This document shows positions 34,808-43,454 of a stretch of DNA of 64,000 nt, piece after piece. Source of the DNA: Microcoleus sp036704825 (GTDB lineage: Bacteria > Cyanobacteriota > Cyanobacteriia > Cyanobacteriales > Microcoleaceae); the NCBI GenBank assembly GCA_036704825.1, contig JAUBSN010000035.1:14372-78371 (forward strand), written 5' to 3'. Below the pieces are notes generated by a model. It was not told the origin of the DNA and made no database searches. It saw nothing but the letters and a program-made list of their open reading frames with translations. Positions within the stretch are counted from its first letter, which is position 1. Every line of letters begins with the position of its first letter. The position numbers were made by a program, and so were the translations under genes.

Positions 34808-35230
34808 ATGAATCGTCCTCAAAGCGTTACAGTTCTGGCCATCTTGCAGCTAATTAGCGGCGTATTCAGCCTCCTTGACGGCTTGTTCATCTTACTTTTT
34901 GCTGGAATTTTTGGCGGTCTCGGTGCGGCTGTCGGCGGGGCGAGAGTTGGGACTGTCATCGGCGGCTTCATTGCAATTTTTGCGGCGATCGCTCTAATTA
35001 TCGGAATTATTTCGTTAATCTTAAGTTGGGGTTTGTTTCAACTCAAAAGTTGGGCTTGGACAGGAACATTAATTATCCATGTCGTCGCCATTCTCGCGCA
35101 AATTGCCAAAATGTTTGGCAGCGCAGGTGCAGCAGTCAATTTTTTAACTCTGGGTTTTGCAGCCGCTAGCATTTACTACCTGTTACAGCCGGATGTTAAA
35201 CAAGCATTTTCTGTTGAACTCCCCTTTTAA
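34808..35230 (+). CDS. four-helix membrane protein, hypothetical
   Basis: The 140-residue protein has four hydrophobic helices: LAILQLISGVFSLLDGLFIL, the Gly/Ala-rich GGFIAIFAAIALIIGIISLI, TLIIHVVAILAQIAKM and LTLGFAAASIYYLL. A short RPQSVT start and a LQPDVKQAF end resemble small cyanobacterial integral membrane proteins that begin RPxxVTxLA and have a WAW motif (here KSWAWTGT). Function unknown. It abuts the convergent permease gene at 35231 with no gap. Confidence 0.7.
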   Translation: MNRPQSVTVLAILQLISGVFSLLDGLFILLFAGIFGGLGAAVGGARVGTVIGGFIAIFAAIALIIGIISLILSWGLFQLKSWAWTGTLIIHVVAILAQIAKMFGSAGAAVNFLTLGFAAASIYYLLQPDVKQAFSVELPF

Positions 35231-36241
35231 TTAACGGTACTGGATTCTCGGATCGAAAAAAGCATAGGAAATATCAACCGCCAGATTAATCAGTACAAAA
35301 GTCACAGACACAAAAATTACTCCTCCTTGGACAATGGGGTAATCCCGCGTCAGAATACCGATGTAAATCCAAGAACCAATTCCCGGCCACGAGAAAATTG
35401 TTTCAGTCAGAATAGCGCCACTTAAAAGAGTGCCGAACTGCAAACCGATAGTTGTGACGATCGGCAAAAACGCATTTTTCAAAGCGTGTTTCAAAATCAC
35501 CCAATATTCCGGCAATCCTTTTGCCCTCGCAGTGCGGATGTAATCTTGAGAAAGCACTTCCAGCATCGCAGAACGAGTGATGCGAGCTATAATCGCTAGG
35601 GGAATAGTACCTAAAGTCAAAGCTGGCAAGATTAAATGGGCGATCGCATCCCGCAAAGCCGCCAAATCCCACCTCAGCAAAGCATCCAAAACATAAACAC
35701 CCGTAATCGACTTAAAACCAAACCCCAAATCTACACTGATCCGCCCGCTAGGAGGCAGCCATTTCAGATAAACAGCAAACAAATAAATCAACATCAATCC
35801 CAACCAATAAACTGGCAAAGATACGCCAATTAACGAACAGGTCATCGCGAGATTGTCCGGCCAGCTATTTTTCCGAACGGCAGCCAAAATCCCCGCCGGA
35901 ATTCCGATAAAAAGTGCCGCCAACATCGCCACCACAGACAGTTCAAAAGTAGCAGGCCAGCGACTTCTAATTTCATCAATTATCGGAATACCGCTAATAA
36001 TGCTATTTCCCAAATCCAAGCGGATCAAACTCCATAAAAAAGCCAAATATTGCAAAGGCAAAGGCTGATTCAGACCTAATCTCGCTCTCAAAATTTCCAC
36101 CTGTTCGGGAGTTCCCCGTTCTCCCAACAGAACTGTAGCCGGATCTCCAGGTATCAAGTGCAAAAACATAAATACTAGGAGAGTGATTCCCAAAATAACT
36201 GGGAGCAATCCTAGCAAACGTTTAGCAATATAATTAATCAT
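35231..36241 (-). CDS. peptide/nickel-type ABC transporter permease (DppB family)
   Basis: The 336-residue protein has six transmembrane helices. It begins with the family N-terminus IAKRLLGLLPVILGITLLVF and LIPGDPATVLLGERGT. The cytoplasmic EAA loop that docks the ATPase is DYIRTARAKGLPEYWVILKH. It imports di- or oligopeptides or similar solutes. The matching substrate-binding protein lies two genes upstream (37066-38721) with a Uma2 gene between; the second permease (DppC) and the ATPases are not nearby, so the full transporter is assembled from scattered genes. Confidence 0.92.
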   Translation of the reverse strand: MINYIAKRLLGLLPVILGITLLVFMFLHLIPGDPATVLLGERGTPEQVEILRARLGLNQPLPLQYLAFLWSLIRLDLGNSIISGIPIIDEIRSRWPATFELSVVAMLAALFIGIPAGILAAVRKNSWPDNLAMTCSLIGVSLPVYWLGLMLIYLFAVYLKWLPPSGRISVDLGFGFKSITGVYVLDALLRWDLAALRDAIAHLILPALTLGTIPLAIIARITRSAMLEVLSQDYIRTARAKGLPEYWVILKHALKNAFLPIVTTIGLQFGTLLSGAILTETIFSWPGIGSWIYIGILTRDYPIVQGGVIFVSVTFVLINLAVDISYAFFDPRIQYR

Positions 36242-36367
36242 TTTTTTTAATAAATATTCGTCAACAACCAGCTAATTGGTGGTGGATGGCGTATGAAACA
36301 GCTTATCTGGCGCTAGTTCAGCTCTCTAGCTCACCAACACCTTAAAAAATTGGGAATCTGCACTACC

Positions 36368-36997
36368 TTAAACTTCTCCAACTTCGGGTGCAATTTCTGC
36401 ATCTACCTCTTCAAAATTTACCTTATTATAGATATCTGCAACAGAAATTTCAAAGGATACCGAAGAAAGCGCAATCGCCTCATCCAATTCATTGTACTCA
36501 GCAAACGACCATCGTTTATTATCCGTCTTAGAAAAATGTTCGATATATCTCCGAGTTTGGTCGAGCAATAAGTATTCCTCAACAGTGGGAATCGTGCGGT
36601 ATGCTTCAAACTTTTTGCTGCGATCGTATCCTTTAGTTGAAGCTGACAAAACCTCAATAATTACTCTGGGATTGGTAATCGTATCCGTGCGGTTATTATA
36701 ATACTGCGGCTTTCCAATCACTACCATCACATCGGGATAGGTATAGATGCGCTTCTTGGGTATCCACAAGCGGACATCACTCATAAACACTCGATAGTCA
36801 AGTTTTTTGAATGCGAAATTTAGTTCGGTACTGAAGTTGAGCGCTATTTGATTGTGATTAGTAGAGCCACCGGCCATAGGAAATATTTCACCATCAATGT
36901 ATTCGCTTTTGTAGTCAGCAGCCTCCTCTAGTGCCAAATATTCCTCGATCGAGTAGTATCGCTGTCCAGTAAGTTGCATAGTTCTATTAGAGAGCAT
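36368..36997 (-). CDS. Uma2 family PD-(D/E)XK nuclease-fold protein
   Basis: The 209-residue protein (possible alternative start at 36979) has the typical opening YYSIEEYLALEEAADYKSEY, then IDGEIFPMAGGSTNHNQIAL. The core catalytic pattern is RIYTYPDVMVV (Asp) and NPRVIIEVLSAST (Glu), followed by YDRSKKFEAYRTIPTVEEYL. Cyanobacteria carry dozens of these genes, often scattered singly, with unproven nuclease activity. It sits between the binding protein and permease genes of a peptide transporter on the same strand, which suggests insertion into that operon. Confidence 0.9.
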   Translation of the reverse strand: MLSNRTMQLTGQRYYSIEEYLALEEAADYKSEYIDGEIFPMAGGSTNHNQIALNFSTELNFAFKKLDYRVFMSDVRLWIPKKRIYTYPDVMVVIGKPQYYNNRTDTITNPRVIIEVLSASTKGYDRSKKFEAYRTIPTVEEYLLLDQTRRYIEHFSKTDNKRWSFAEYNELDEAIALSSVSFEISVADIYNKVNFEEVDAEIAPEVGEV

Positions 36998-37065
36998 TTA
37001 ACTGAGACTTGTGTCTAGTGTAACATTTTTTGGGCGGATTTTACAAATAATATTTAATACAATGA

Positions 37066-38721
37066 CTAATGACTAACTTCCTCAAAAGACTCCGAACCTA
37101 AAGGACTCGGAATCCAACCTTGAATATTCTTGCGTTTCCCTAAAAGCGGCTGCGAATGTACGATCGGCAAACGCACAGCTTCCCCGTGCAAAATCTCGCT
37201 AACTTCCGCATAAATTTTCGCCCTAGCTGCTTTATCCCCAGTCGCCCTCCCCCGATCCAAAAGTTCCAGAACTTTCGGATTTTTCCAATTTCCCAAATCC
37301 GCCGTGGAACCAGGCCCGAAGTGAGGATAATAAAAATTGTCCGGGTCGCCGTAATCTCCAGTCCAACCCATCATAAAAGATTGAAATCCCGGAGGTTTAA
37401 GCCGATCGGCTAAATAAGCAGACCAATCCTTTGTCAGCAATTTGACCCGAATCCCGATCGCGCTCAAATCCGCCGCCAAAGCCTCAGCGATCGGCTTCGG
37501 CGTGGGAAAATAGGGACGGCTAACGGGCATATACCACAAATCCAAATCAAAACCGTTCGGATAACCGGCTTTCGCGAGAATTGCTTTAGCTTGCTGCGGG
37601 TTAAATTCATAATCTTTAACTCGATCGGATGCCGCCCAATTCAGCGCAGGCGGGATAAATTGCGAATCGTGTTTTCCGAGTTCTCCCCAGAAAGCTTGGA
37701 CTATTGCTGGCTTGTTAATTGTTTGGGCGATCGCCCGCCTCACTTCCGGTTTTGACAAAGGTTCGTAACTCGGATTTAACGCTAAATAACCGACATTAAA
37801 AGAAGGTCGCACAACAGTTTCTAAATTAGGATCTCCTTGAACCTCTTTCAATTGATCCGGCGTTAAATCTACCGTAAAATCAAGTTGTCCTGCTCTCAAT
37901 TGAGCCAATCTCGCCGCCGGATCGTCAACAAAACGAATTACCAATTGATTGACTTTTGGCGTGCCAGTTTTCCAATAATTTGGATTTTTTGCTAAGATAA
38001 TGCGATCGCCCGATCGCCATTCCTGAAACACAAAAGGCCCCGTACCCACCGCCTGCAACCCCGGAGTGCCGTACTTAGCACCCGCTTTCTTCACCGCCGC
38101 CGGACTCGCCATCCCGAAATAACCAGACCCAATCGCCGAGGGAAAAGCAGCAAAAGGTTGATTTAAAACAAACTTAATTGTAGACTTATCAACAACTGCC
38201 ACATCTTTTACCAGGGAATTTTTATCTCCCTTAAAGCCACCGAAAAAATCTTTCCAAATTTGATAAGTCTTGCCAGTTTCTCGATAACCGTTAGGATTTT
38301 TCGCATCCCACCAGCGATCCACATTAAACTTAACAGCTTCCGCATCAAAATCCGTACCGTCGTGAAACTTTACCCCCGAACGCAACTTAAAAGTCCAAGT
38401 TTTGCCATCTGTAGAACTTGACCATTCAGTAGCGAGACTCGGCTCGAGTTCCACAGTTCCCGGTTTAAAATCAGTCAAGCGATTGTAAATTTGGTCGATA
38501 ACAATAACTGAATTCCCGTCAGTAATATTTCCCGGTTCCAGATTGACCGGCTGCCCGCCCGCACCGTAAACTAAAGCCCCAGCCGGAACCGCAGCAGGAG
38601 TTGGCACAGTTGGAGAATTATTGCTAACCGTGTTTGAGGGCGTGGCGCAATTTGATAAAATTACAGCCATCCCAAAAACTATACTTAATAAAACCAAACG
38701 CCATAATTTTAACAATTTCAT
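37066..38721 (-). CDS. ABC transporter substrate-binding lipoprotein (family 5, DppA/OppA-like)
   Basis: The 551-residue protein has a lipoprotein signal ending ILSNC (Cys25), then the family 5 order: LVYGAGGQPVNLEPG, SLATEWSSSTDGKTWTFKLR, GVKFHDGTDFDAEAVKFNVD (the signature) and GTGPFVFQEWRSGDRIILAK. The C-terminal lobe includes YYPHFGPGSTADLGNWKNP. It captures peptides or comparable solutes outside the plasma membrane and hands them to the permease encoded at 35231-36241. Its gene comes first in the apparent transcription unit. Confidence 0.93.
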   Translation of the reverse strand: MKLLKLWRLVLLSIVFGMAVILSNCATPSNTVSNNSPTVPTPAAVPAGALVYGAGGQPVNLEPGNITDGNSVIVIDQIYNRLTDFKPGTVELEPSLATEWSSSTDGKTWTFKLRSGVKFHDGTDFDAEAVKFNVDRWWDAKNPNGYRETGKTYQIWKDFFGGFKGDKNSLVKDVAVVDKSTIKFVLNQPFAAFPSAIGSGYFGMASPAAVKKAGAKYGTPGLQAVGTGPFVFQEWRSGDRIILAKNPNYWKTGTPKVNQLVIRFVDDPAARLAQLRAGQLDFTVDLTPDQLKEVQGDPNLETVVRPSFNVGYLALNPSYEPLSKPEVRRAIAQTINKPAIVQAFWGELGKHDSQFIPPALNWAASDRVKDYEFNPQQAKAILAKAGYPNGFDLDLWYMPVSRPYFPTPKPIAEALAADLSAIGIRVKLLTKDWSAYLADRLKPPGFQSFMMGWTGDYGDPDNFYYPHFGPGSTADLGNWKNPKVLELLDRGRATGDKAARAKIYAEVSEILHGEAVRLPIVHSQPLLGKRKNIQGWIPSPLGSESFEEVSH

Positions 38722-39213
38722 CTCAATAGCTCCCGTTTACTAGCAAACTGCACTCATATCAATAAATTTCTAATTTGCTCTTTCTCTCCCCTCTGTGGTG
38801 TCTGCGTTCTCTGCGGTTCATTTAGTAAATTCTATATTAAAAGCCAATCTAATTAACAAACCAAATAGAACAGCCTGATGATATCATGCTGGAGGGCAAA
38901 ATCTCAACCCACACCTTTACATTAGGTGACACAACCAGTATGAAAGCTAACGTTTACCGCCCAGCTAGAGGGGTCATTCGATTTTAGGTTTGATATTTTA
39001 GATTTACTCCATGAATATCGGGGGAACATAAACATTCCTTTATCCACCCAAAATATTTTTGAATATCTGCACATAACAACCCGATTCGGGATTCGCAAAC
39101 ATCAATATTTCTCTCTTTTCTGTTTCTCTCGGCCCAGAGCGTCCTCTGCGGTTCCTTGAAAAAAATCTACTCTACATCAAGCAATACGATGGCTATATGC
39201 GATCGCACCCACC
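38722..39213. other. 490-bp intergenic region, no gene supported
   Basis: It contains CTCTCTTTTCTGTTTCTCTC-like pyrimidine tracts and two CCTCTGCGGTTC / TCTCTGCGGTTC words (near 38808 and 39142) that look like a dispersed repeat. The promoter of the binding protein should lie near 38722-38850. No coding frame is credible. Confidence 0.4.
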
Positions 39214-39828
39214 CTACAAATCCAAACTTTCTTCTCCAATACTCCCCAGTTCCCCGCTACTGAGAAACTCTTCCTCCTCTACTTCCTCAATCCCAGAGTC
39301 GAAACTTTCTATCACAAACGGCAAACCAGCCGCCATCAAACCCCGTTGAATCAGTTCCGGCGTTTCCTCAAACAAAACAAATAGCGGATGAACAGCCTCA
39401 GCTTCATCGCTGTAAATATGTCTGTAGCGCTGCGGCATCACCCATTCGTAACCTTGATCCAGCCAAACCTGAGACTGCCGCCAGCGACCGAGCAACTCAG
39501 AAAACTCTTCGCCCGGACGATGAATGAAAATCAAAATTTCCACTCCAATTTTAACTTTCCATTCAGGATCGCACATCAAAATCGCCAAATCGCAGGGCAA
39601 ACAAACTGCCTGTCCGGGCGATATGCTAGTGCCCCCACTTCCAGCATAAGAAACCCCGTCCCGCAAGCGCGCAATTGGCAAAGGAATTGTGATTAAACTC
39701 TCATGGGCGCGGCGGATACTCGGAATCATTTCCATGTAAACCCGATATTTTTTCAGCAGGGCGATCGCGGCCGAAGATTCGCTGTACTCTGCTAGTAAAG
39801 TCTCGTAATGTGATTGTTTAACAGACAT
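39214..39828 (-). CDS. conserved hypothetical protein
   Basis: ATG 39828 gives 204 residues; an in-frame TTG at 39840 is less likely. The N-terminus is helical (SHYETLLAEYSESSAAIALL). A middle part reads AVCLPCDLAILMCDPEWKVK and GVEILIFIHRPGEEFSELLG, then VHPLFVLFEETPELIQRGLM, and the tail is very acidic (Glu-rich EEVEEEEF). No transmembrane helix or known motif is recognised. It has no close same-strand neighbour. Confidence 0.6.
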   Translation of the reverse strand: MSVKQSHYETLLAEYSESSAAIALLKKYRVYMEMIPSIRRAHESLITIPLPIARLRDGVSYAGSGGTSISPGQAVCLPCDLAILMCDPEWKVKIGVEILIFIHRPGEEFSELLGRWRQSQVWLDQGYEWVMPQRYRHIYSDEAEAVHPLFVLFEETPELIQRGLMAAGLPFVIESFDSGIEEVEEEEFLSSGELGSIGEESLDL

Positions 39829-40381
39829 TTTCAAACCCAAAAATAAGTAATTATTAATTGCTGCTAATTGCTAATGGATCGCTTCTCGTTACCAGGAAGA
39901 CCCCATTGGTGACAACTGAAGCTCAAGTTCCCCGAAGGGCAGCACTTGAGCTTGCCGGACGGCATTGGTGTGTAACGCGAACAGCGATTGAAGCATTTAT
40001 GGCTCTGGGCTACCAATGTCTGGAGAATGCTTGCAGCCTTTTTTTACAAGGTTTGAGCCATTTGCTGTCTCTAGATTAAGCCCGAACGGTACATTTTTAA
40101 CTTTCAAGAATTTACTTTTCTGGTGTTGGCTTGCGTTAATTATCCTAGCTGTGTTTTTCGTGGTTTTCTGTACCGGCTCACCATTATTGTTTTGGGACTA
40201 GTCGTTTGAGCTTGGTATCTCATCTTTATCGGCAGTTATTCTAGCTGTGGTATAGTATCATTGTAGAACTATTTATTAAAATAGAATGCAAGGCAATTTT
40301 AAAAATACATATTGACAAAACTAAACTATTAAAACAAAAGTCGGCAATCAATTAAAGCCGTCCTATAAGGACGGGGCTTTT
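39829..40381. other. intergenic region with an IS200/IS605-like end hairpin
   Basis: Two plus-strand frames of 60-70 codons (39858-40201) have no recognisable domain. At 40354-40380 AAAGCC-GTCCT and AGGAC-GGGGCTTT form a hairpin with loop ATA, ending in TTTTAG. This resembles the GGACGGGG-type structures at the ends of IS200/IS605 elements, but no transposase is present. It is a possible remnant. Confidence 0.35.
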
Positions 40382-40596
40382 AGCAAAATTTCCGGTAAGT
40401 TTGAAAAAGACATGGTGGTGAAACACGATCGCACGGGTAAAAGCATCCGCGACAATGCCTTTGAATGCCAGAATCTCGATCTATTTAAGAATCGAGCGGG
40501 TTTTCATATCTGAAAGTCTCAATTCCCCAAGCTCAAGATCGCGATGCCGCAATTTTACATACCATGAAATTGATCGCAAGTCAATACAAACCCTAA
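40382..40596 (+). pseudogene. frameshifted remnant of an unidentified gene
   Basis: One frame encodes SGKFEKDMVVKHDRTGKSIR, then NAFECQNLDLFKNRAGFH, and hits TGA at 40511-40513. Continuing one frame over, VSIPQAQDRDAAILHTMKLI and ASQYKP run to TAA at 40594-40596. Both pieces have normal protein-like composition and join end to end with a single-base shift. I do not recognise the family. It has no start codon or ribosome-binding site of its own. Confidence 0.35.
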
Positions 40597-40693
40597 ATTT
40601 TTACAAAAAGCGATTAATTTTAAGGACTTGCTAAAGCAAAGAGGGGTTGTACGCCCCATAAGTTAGAGTCAGATATTATAGATGCACCCTGAT

Positions 40694-40738
40694 GGCTTTC
40701 CCGTTCCACAAGAGCGGGATTTTTATGATGGGAAAGCC
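40694..40738. repeat. 45-bp palindromic element GGCTTTCCC...GGGAAAGCC
   Basis: Perfect 9-bp arms at 40694-40702 and 40730-40738 enclose a second stem, CCCG/CGGG, and a T-run. It could act as a terminator for anything reading in from the left and precedes the kinase gene by 177 bp. Confidence 0.5.
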
Positions 40739-40914
40739 GGAGCGTTAAGTTTCAGAATATCTACTACAGATAAAATGACGTGGGGATGCAAAGATTAAAG
40801 ATATAGCGCAGAGCTAAAGCTCAAACTAGGGCGCCGCTCGATCGAACCTCACCCCTAACTCTGCGAAATAACCCAAAGGCGGTAGCATAGTTTGGGAAAC
40901 GGCATCAACTGAAG

Positions 40915-42486
40915 ATGAACTTAGCGCCAGCAACAGTCCTGCAACAGGGCAAATACACAATTAACGCGACTTTAGGCATAGGAGGGTTCGGCATCACTTA
41001 CCGAGCTATCCACACCCATTTAAACCAAACCGTCGTACTCAAAACCCTCAACGAAAGTCTGCGCCAACACCCAGAATCTGCCCAATTTCAGCAGCAGTTT
41101 ATTGCCGAAGCCCAACGCCTGTCGCGGTGTCAGCATCCCAACATAGTCAGGGTAATCGACTTTTTTGAAGAAGCCGGACAGTGTTTTATCGCAATGGACT
41201 ACATTCCGGGGCAAACTCTCGCCCAAATAGTCGAAACCGATCGACCGTTGCCAGAAGCCCTGGCCCTGCACTATATTCGGCAAATAGCCTCAGCCTTAAG
41301 TACAGTTCACCACAGCGGATTGCTGCACGGAGATATCAAGCCAGAAAATATTATCCGGCGAGCCGATTCTCACGTAGTAATGTTAATAGATTTCGGAATT
41401 GCCCGCGACTTTACCGCCAGCACCAAACAAACCCACACAAACTTGCTCTCCCCAGGGTATGCGCCGATCGAACAATACCTCTATGAGGGTAATTGTACAC
41501 CGGCCACTGACATCTACGCGAGCGCAGCCACCCTCTACTACTTGCTCTCCGGCGTGGCGCCCGTAGCAGCACCCCTGCGCGATCGCATTCCCTTGACTGA
41601 GTTGCGGCAATTTCAGCCCAACCTCAGCCCGGGAATCGAGCGAGCCATCCTTCAGGGACTCGAAATCGACCCCCACAACCGCCCTCACACAGTGGAAAAT
41701 TGGCTCACCATGCTGCAAGAAACAGAGCGAGTATCAGTAAAAAGAAAAAGCAAGCAAAGTCTAAGATTGCCCGCACCTCCCCCGCCGCAGTTGACTTTTC
41801 TGGCGTTTGTCGTAACGGCTGCAATTGCAGGCTGGATGGGTTTTGACCTAGCATGGCACTACAACAGCACCAGTCTCAGCAATCGTCCCAAAATAGAATC
41901 CTTCCCATCTCTCGAAGACTTGCTCAAATCCCGCGATTTGTCAGGGCCGATGTTCGGGCAGCCGTCTGTCGAAAGCAGCCCTCTCTACCCGATCGAACTC
42001 AACAAGCTTCCCAAACCCCCCTTAGACAGCAGCAACATTCCCGAACAGATCGACGAGCCATCAGAAACTAGCGCCGAACCTTCTGACTCCTCAAGCCCGG
42101 AAACTCCCGCCCCAGAGCCCGAAGCGGAACCGGAGCCATCGCCGACGCCCGAACCCGCAGAGGAGCCTTCTGAGTCCCCTATTCCAGAGCTTCAAACCGA
42201 AATCGAGCCAGATCCCCAACCAGAAGCGGCACCAGTACCGGAAGTTGCGCCCCTGCCGCCAGAACCGCCCGCCTCGCCCGCCTCGCCTGCCCCTGGGAGT
42301 GCTAGCGCTGAAACCGTGCCTTCGTCGGAATCCCCGTCGCCAGTAGTAGCGTCGCCGATCGATCGATCGCCCGAGCCTGCGATACCAAGCGACAGCGGCA
42401 ACAATTCAGATAGTTCGATCGCACCTGATTCACCACCCCCTGTGGCAGATCCCGCAGTGCCTTTTCCCGAACCTGCGACAAATTAG
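40915..42486 (+). CDS. membrane-anchored Ser/Thr protein kinase
   Basis: The 523-residue protein has a Hanks-type kinase domain at about 10-270: glycine loop GIGGFGITYR (21-30), Lys43 in VVLKTL, catalytic loop HGDIKPEN (137-144, Asp139) and DFGIAR (158-163). HGD replaces HRD, as in many cyanobacterial kinases. An activation segment LLSPGYAPIEQY is present. One transmembrane helix (LTFLAFVVTAAIAGWMGFDL) follows at about 290, then a ~210-residue Pro/Glu/Ser-rich outer tail with no folded domain. A PP2C phosphatase gene lies 3 kb downstream on the same strand and may be the antagonist. Confidence 0.92.
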   Translation: MNLAPATVLQQGKYTINATLGIGGFGITYRAIHTHLNQTVVLKTLNESLRQHPESAQFQQQFIAEAQRLSRCQHPNIVRVIDFFEEAGQCFIAMDYIPGQTLAQIVETDRPLPEALALHYIRQIASALSTVHHSGLLHGDIKPENIIRRADSHVVMLIDFGIARDFTASTKQTHTNLLSPGYAPIEQYLYEGNCTPATDIYASAATLYYLLSGVAPVAAPLRDRIPLTELRQFQPNLSPGIERAILQGLEIDPHNRPHTVENWLTMLQETERVSVKRKSKQSLRLPAPPPPQLTFLAFVVTAAIAGWMGFDLAWHYNSTSLSNRPKIESFPSLEDLLKSRDLSGPMFGQPSVESSPLYPIELNKLPKPPLDSSNIPEQIDEPSETSAEPSDSSSPETPAPEPEAEPEPSPTPEPAEEPSESPIPELQTEIEPDPQPEAAPVPEVAPLPPEPPASPASPAPGSASAETVPSSESPSPVVASPIDRSPEPAIPSDSGNNSDSSIAPDSPPPVADPAVPFPEPATN

Positions 42487-43007
42487 TATGGTTTTTGTTG
42501 GTTAAAAGTGCAGACAAACACTTGGTTTTATGAGTCAGCAAATATCCGCTCAGTAGTTGAGATAATAAAGCCATACCTAGCCAATTACTATCTTCCAAAA
42601 ACTTCCGTAGAAGCTAAAAAATTCAACAGTCGCCGTCTAAGTTTATGGTATATTTCCTATTCCCTCTGCCATCCATATGCCAGAAAAAAAAAGGCATGAC
42701 TGCGTTCTATTTTGATTTAAATTATGTTAAAATATGTGCGCGGCTCTGAAGTAGTGTGAGGTCGCCTATTAATACTGCCAAGCTGCAAACATTTTGGTAC
42801 AAAGCAACCCCAACCTCGAATTCGATCCAGTGCAAGCGAGGATTTTGGGCTAAGCCGTGGCGCGTTAGACTGTTCTAACTCTCAACAATCCCATTTCCGA
42901 CACTCGGGGTGGGAGTGTCAATTCCCCCAAAACTCCTTCCTTTGGGAGCAAGCATCATCGGGGACAAGCAAGTTATAATTTGTTGCGGAAGCGCACAGAG
43001 ATTTTTT
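42487..43007. other. 520-bp intergenic region
   Basis: It contains AT-rich sequence after the kinase gene and no convincing frame of its own. The frame opening at 42909 belongs to the gene starting at ATG 43008. A promoter for that gene is expected here but no clear -35/-10 pair stands out. Confidence 0.35.
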
Positions 43008-43340
43008 ATGAGTAAACCCCCAGTTCATGCTTTTTTTGTAGGCAGAGCACTTGCCGAAGCACTGTACGAGCAATTAGAAAGCGCAGCAACCAACGCTTTC
43101 TCTGAACTCGGCAAATTTGACGCAGACCAAAGAGAACGCCTGCGACAGTTCACCGATCGAGTTGTGGAACGGGCAAATAGAGCTTCGGAGGAGGCGATGC
43201 AGACCAGAACTGGCACTGCAAGCAACACCACCATTCAAGACATCCATCCGGCAGATTTGCAAGCGACTATTGACGAGCTGCGCGCCGAAGTGGCTCTGGT
43301 GCGATCCCAATTGCAGCGCTACCGCAGCACTTTGCCCTAG
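43008..43340 (+). CDS. DUF6825-like (thylakoid-associated) small protein
   Basis: ATG 43008 is preferred over the far upstream opening of the frame at 42909. The 110-residue product starts PVHAFFVGRALAEALYEQLE, then FSELGKFDADQRERLRQFTD, a variable Ala/Thr-rich linker, and a C-terminal helix LQATIDELRAEVALVRSQLQ. This layout matches a cyanobacterial/plastid family I recall as DUF6825, reported as thylakoid-associated. Mostly helical and probably coiled-coil forming. The AarF-like gene follows on the same strand. Confidence 0.7.
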   Translation: MSKPPVHAFFVGRALAEALYEQLESAATNAFSELGKFDADQRERLRQFTDRVVERANRASEEAMQTRTGTASNTTIQDIHPADLQATIDELRAEVALVRSQLQRYRSTLP

Positions 43341-43454
43341 CGCTCGACGATTCGACCACAACTATTATTTACTACGCGAGCGCATTGCTTTGCGCTCCTG
43401 CGCTCCTACTTCCAATCAAAGCAAAAACATAAAATAAGCAATTTGGGAACCCAA

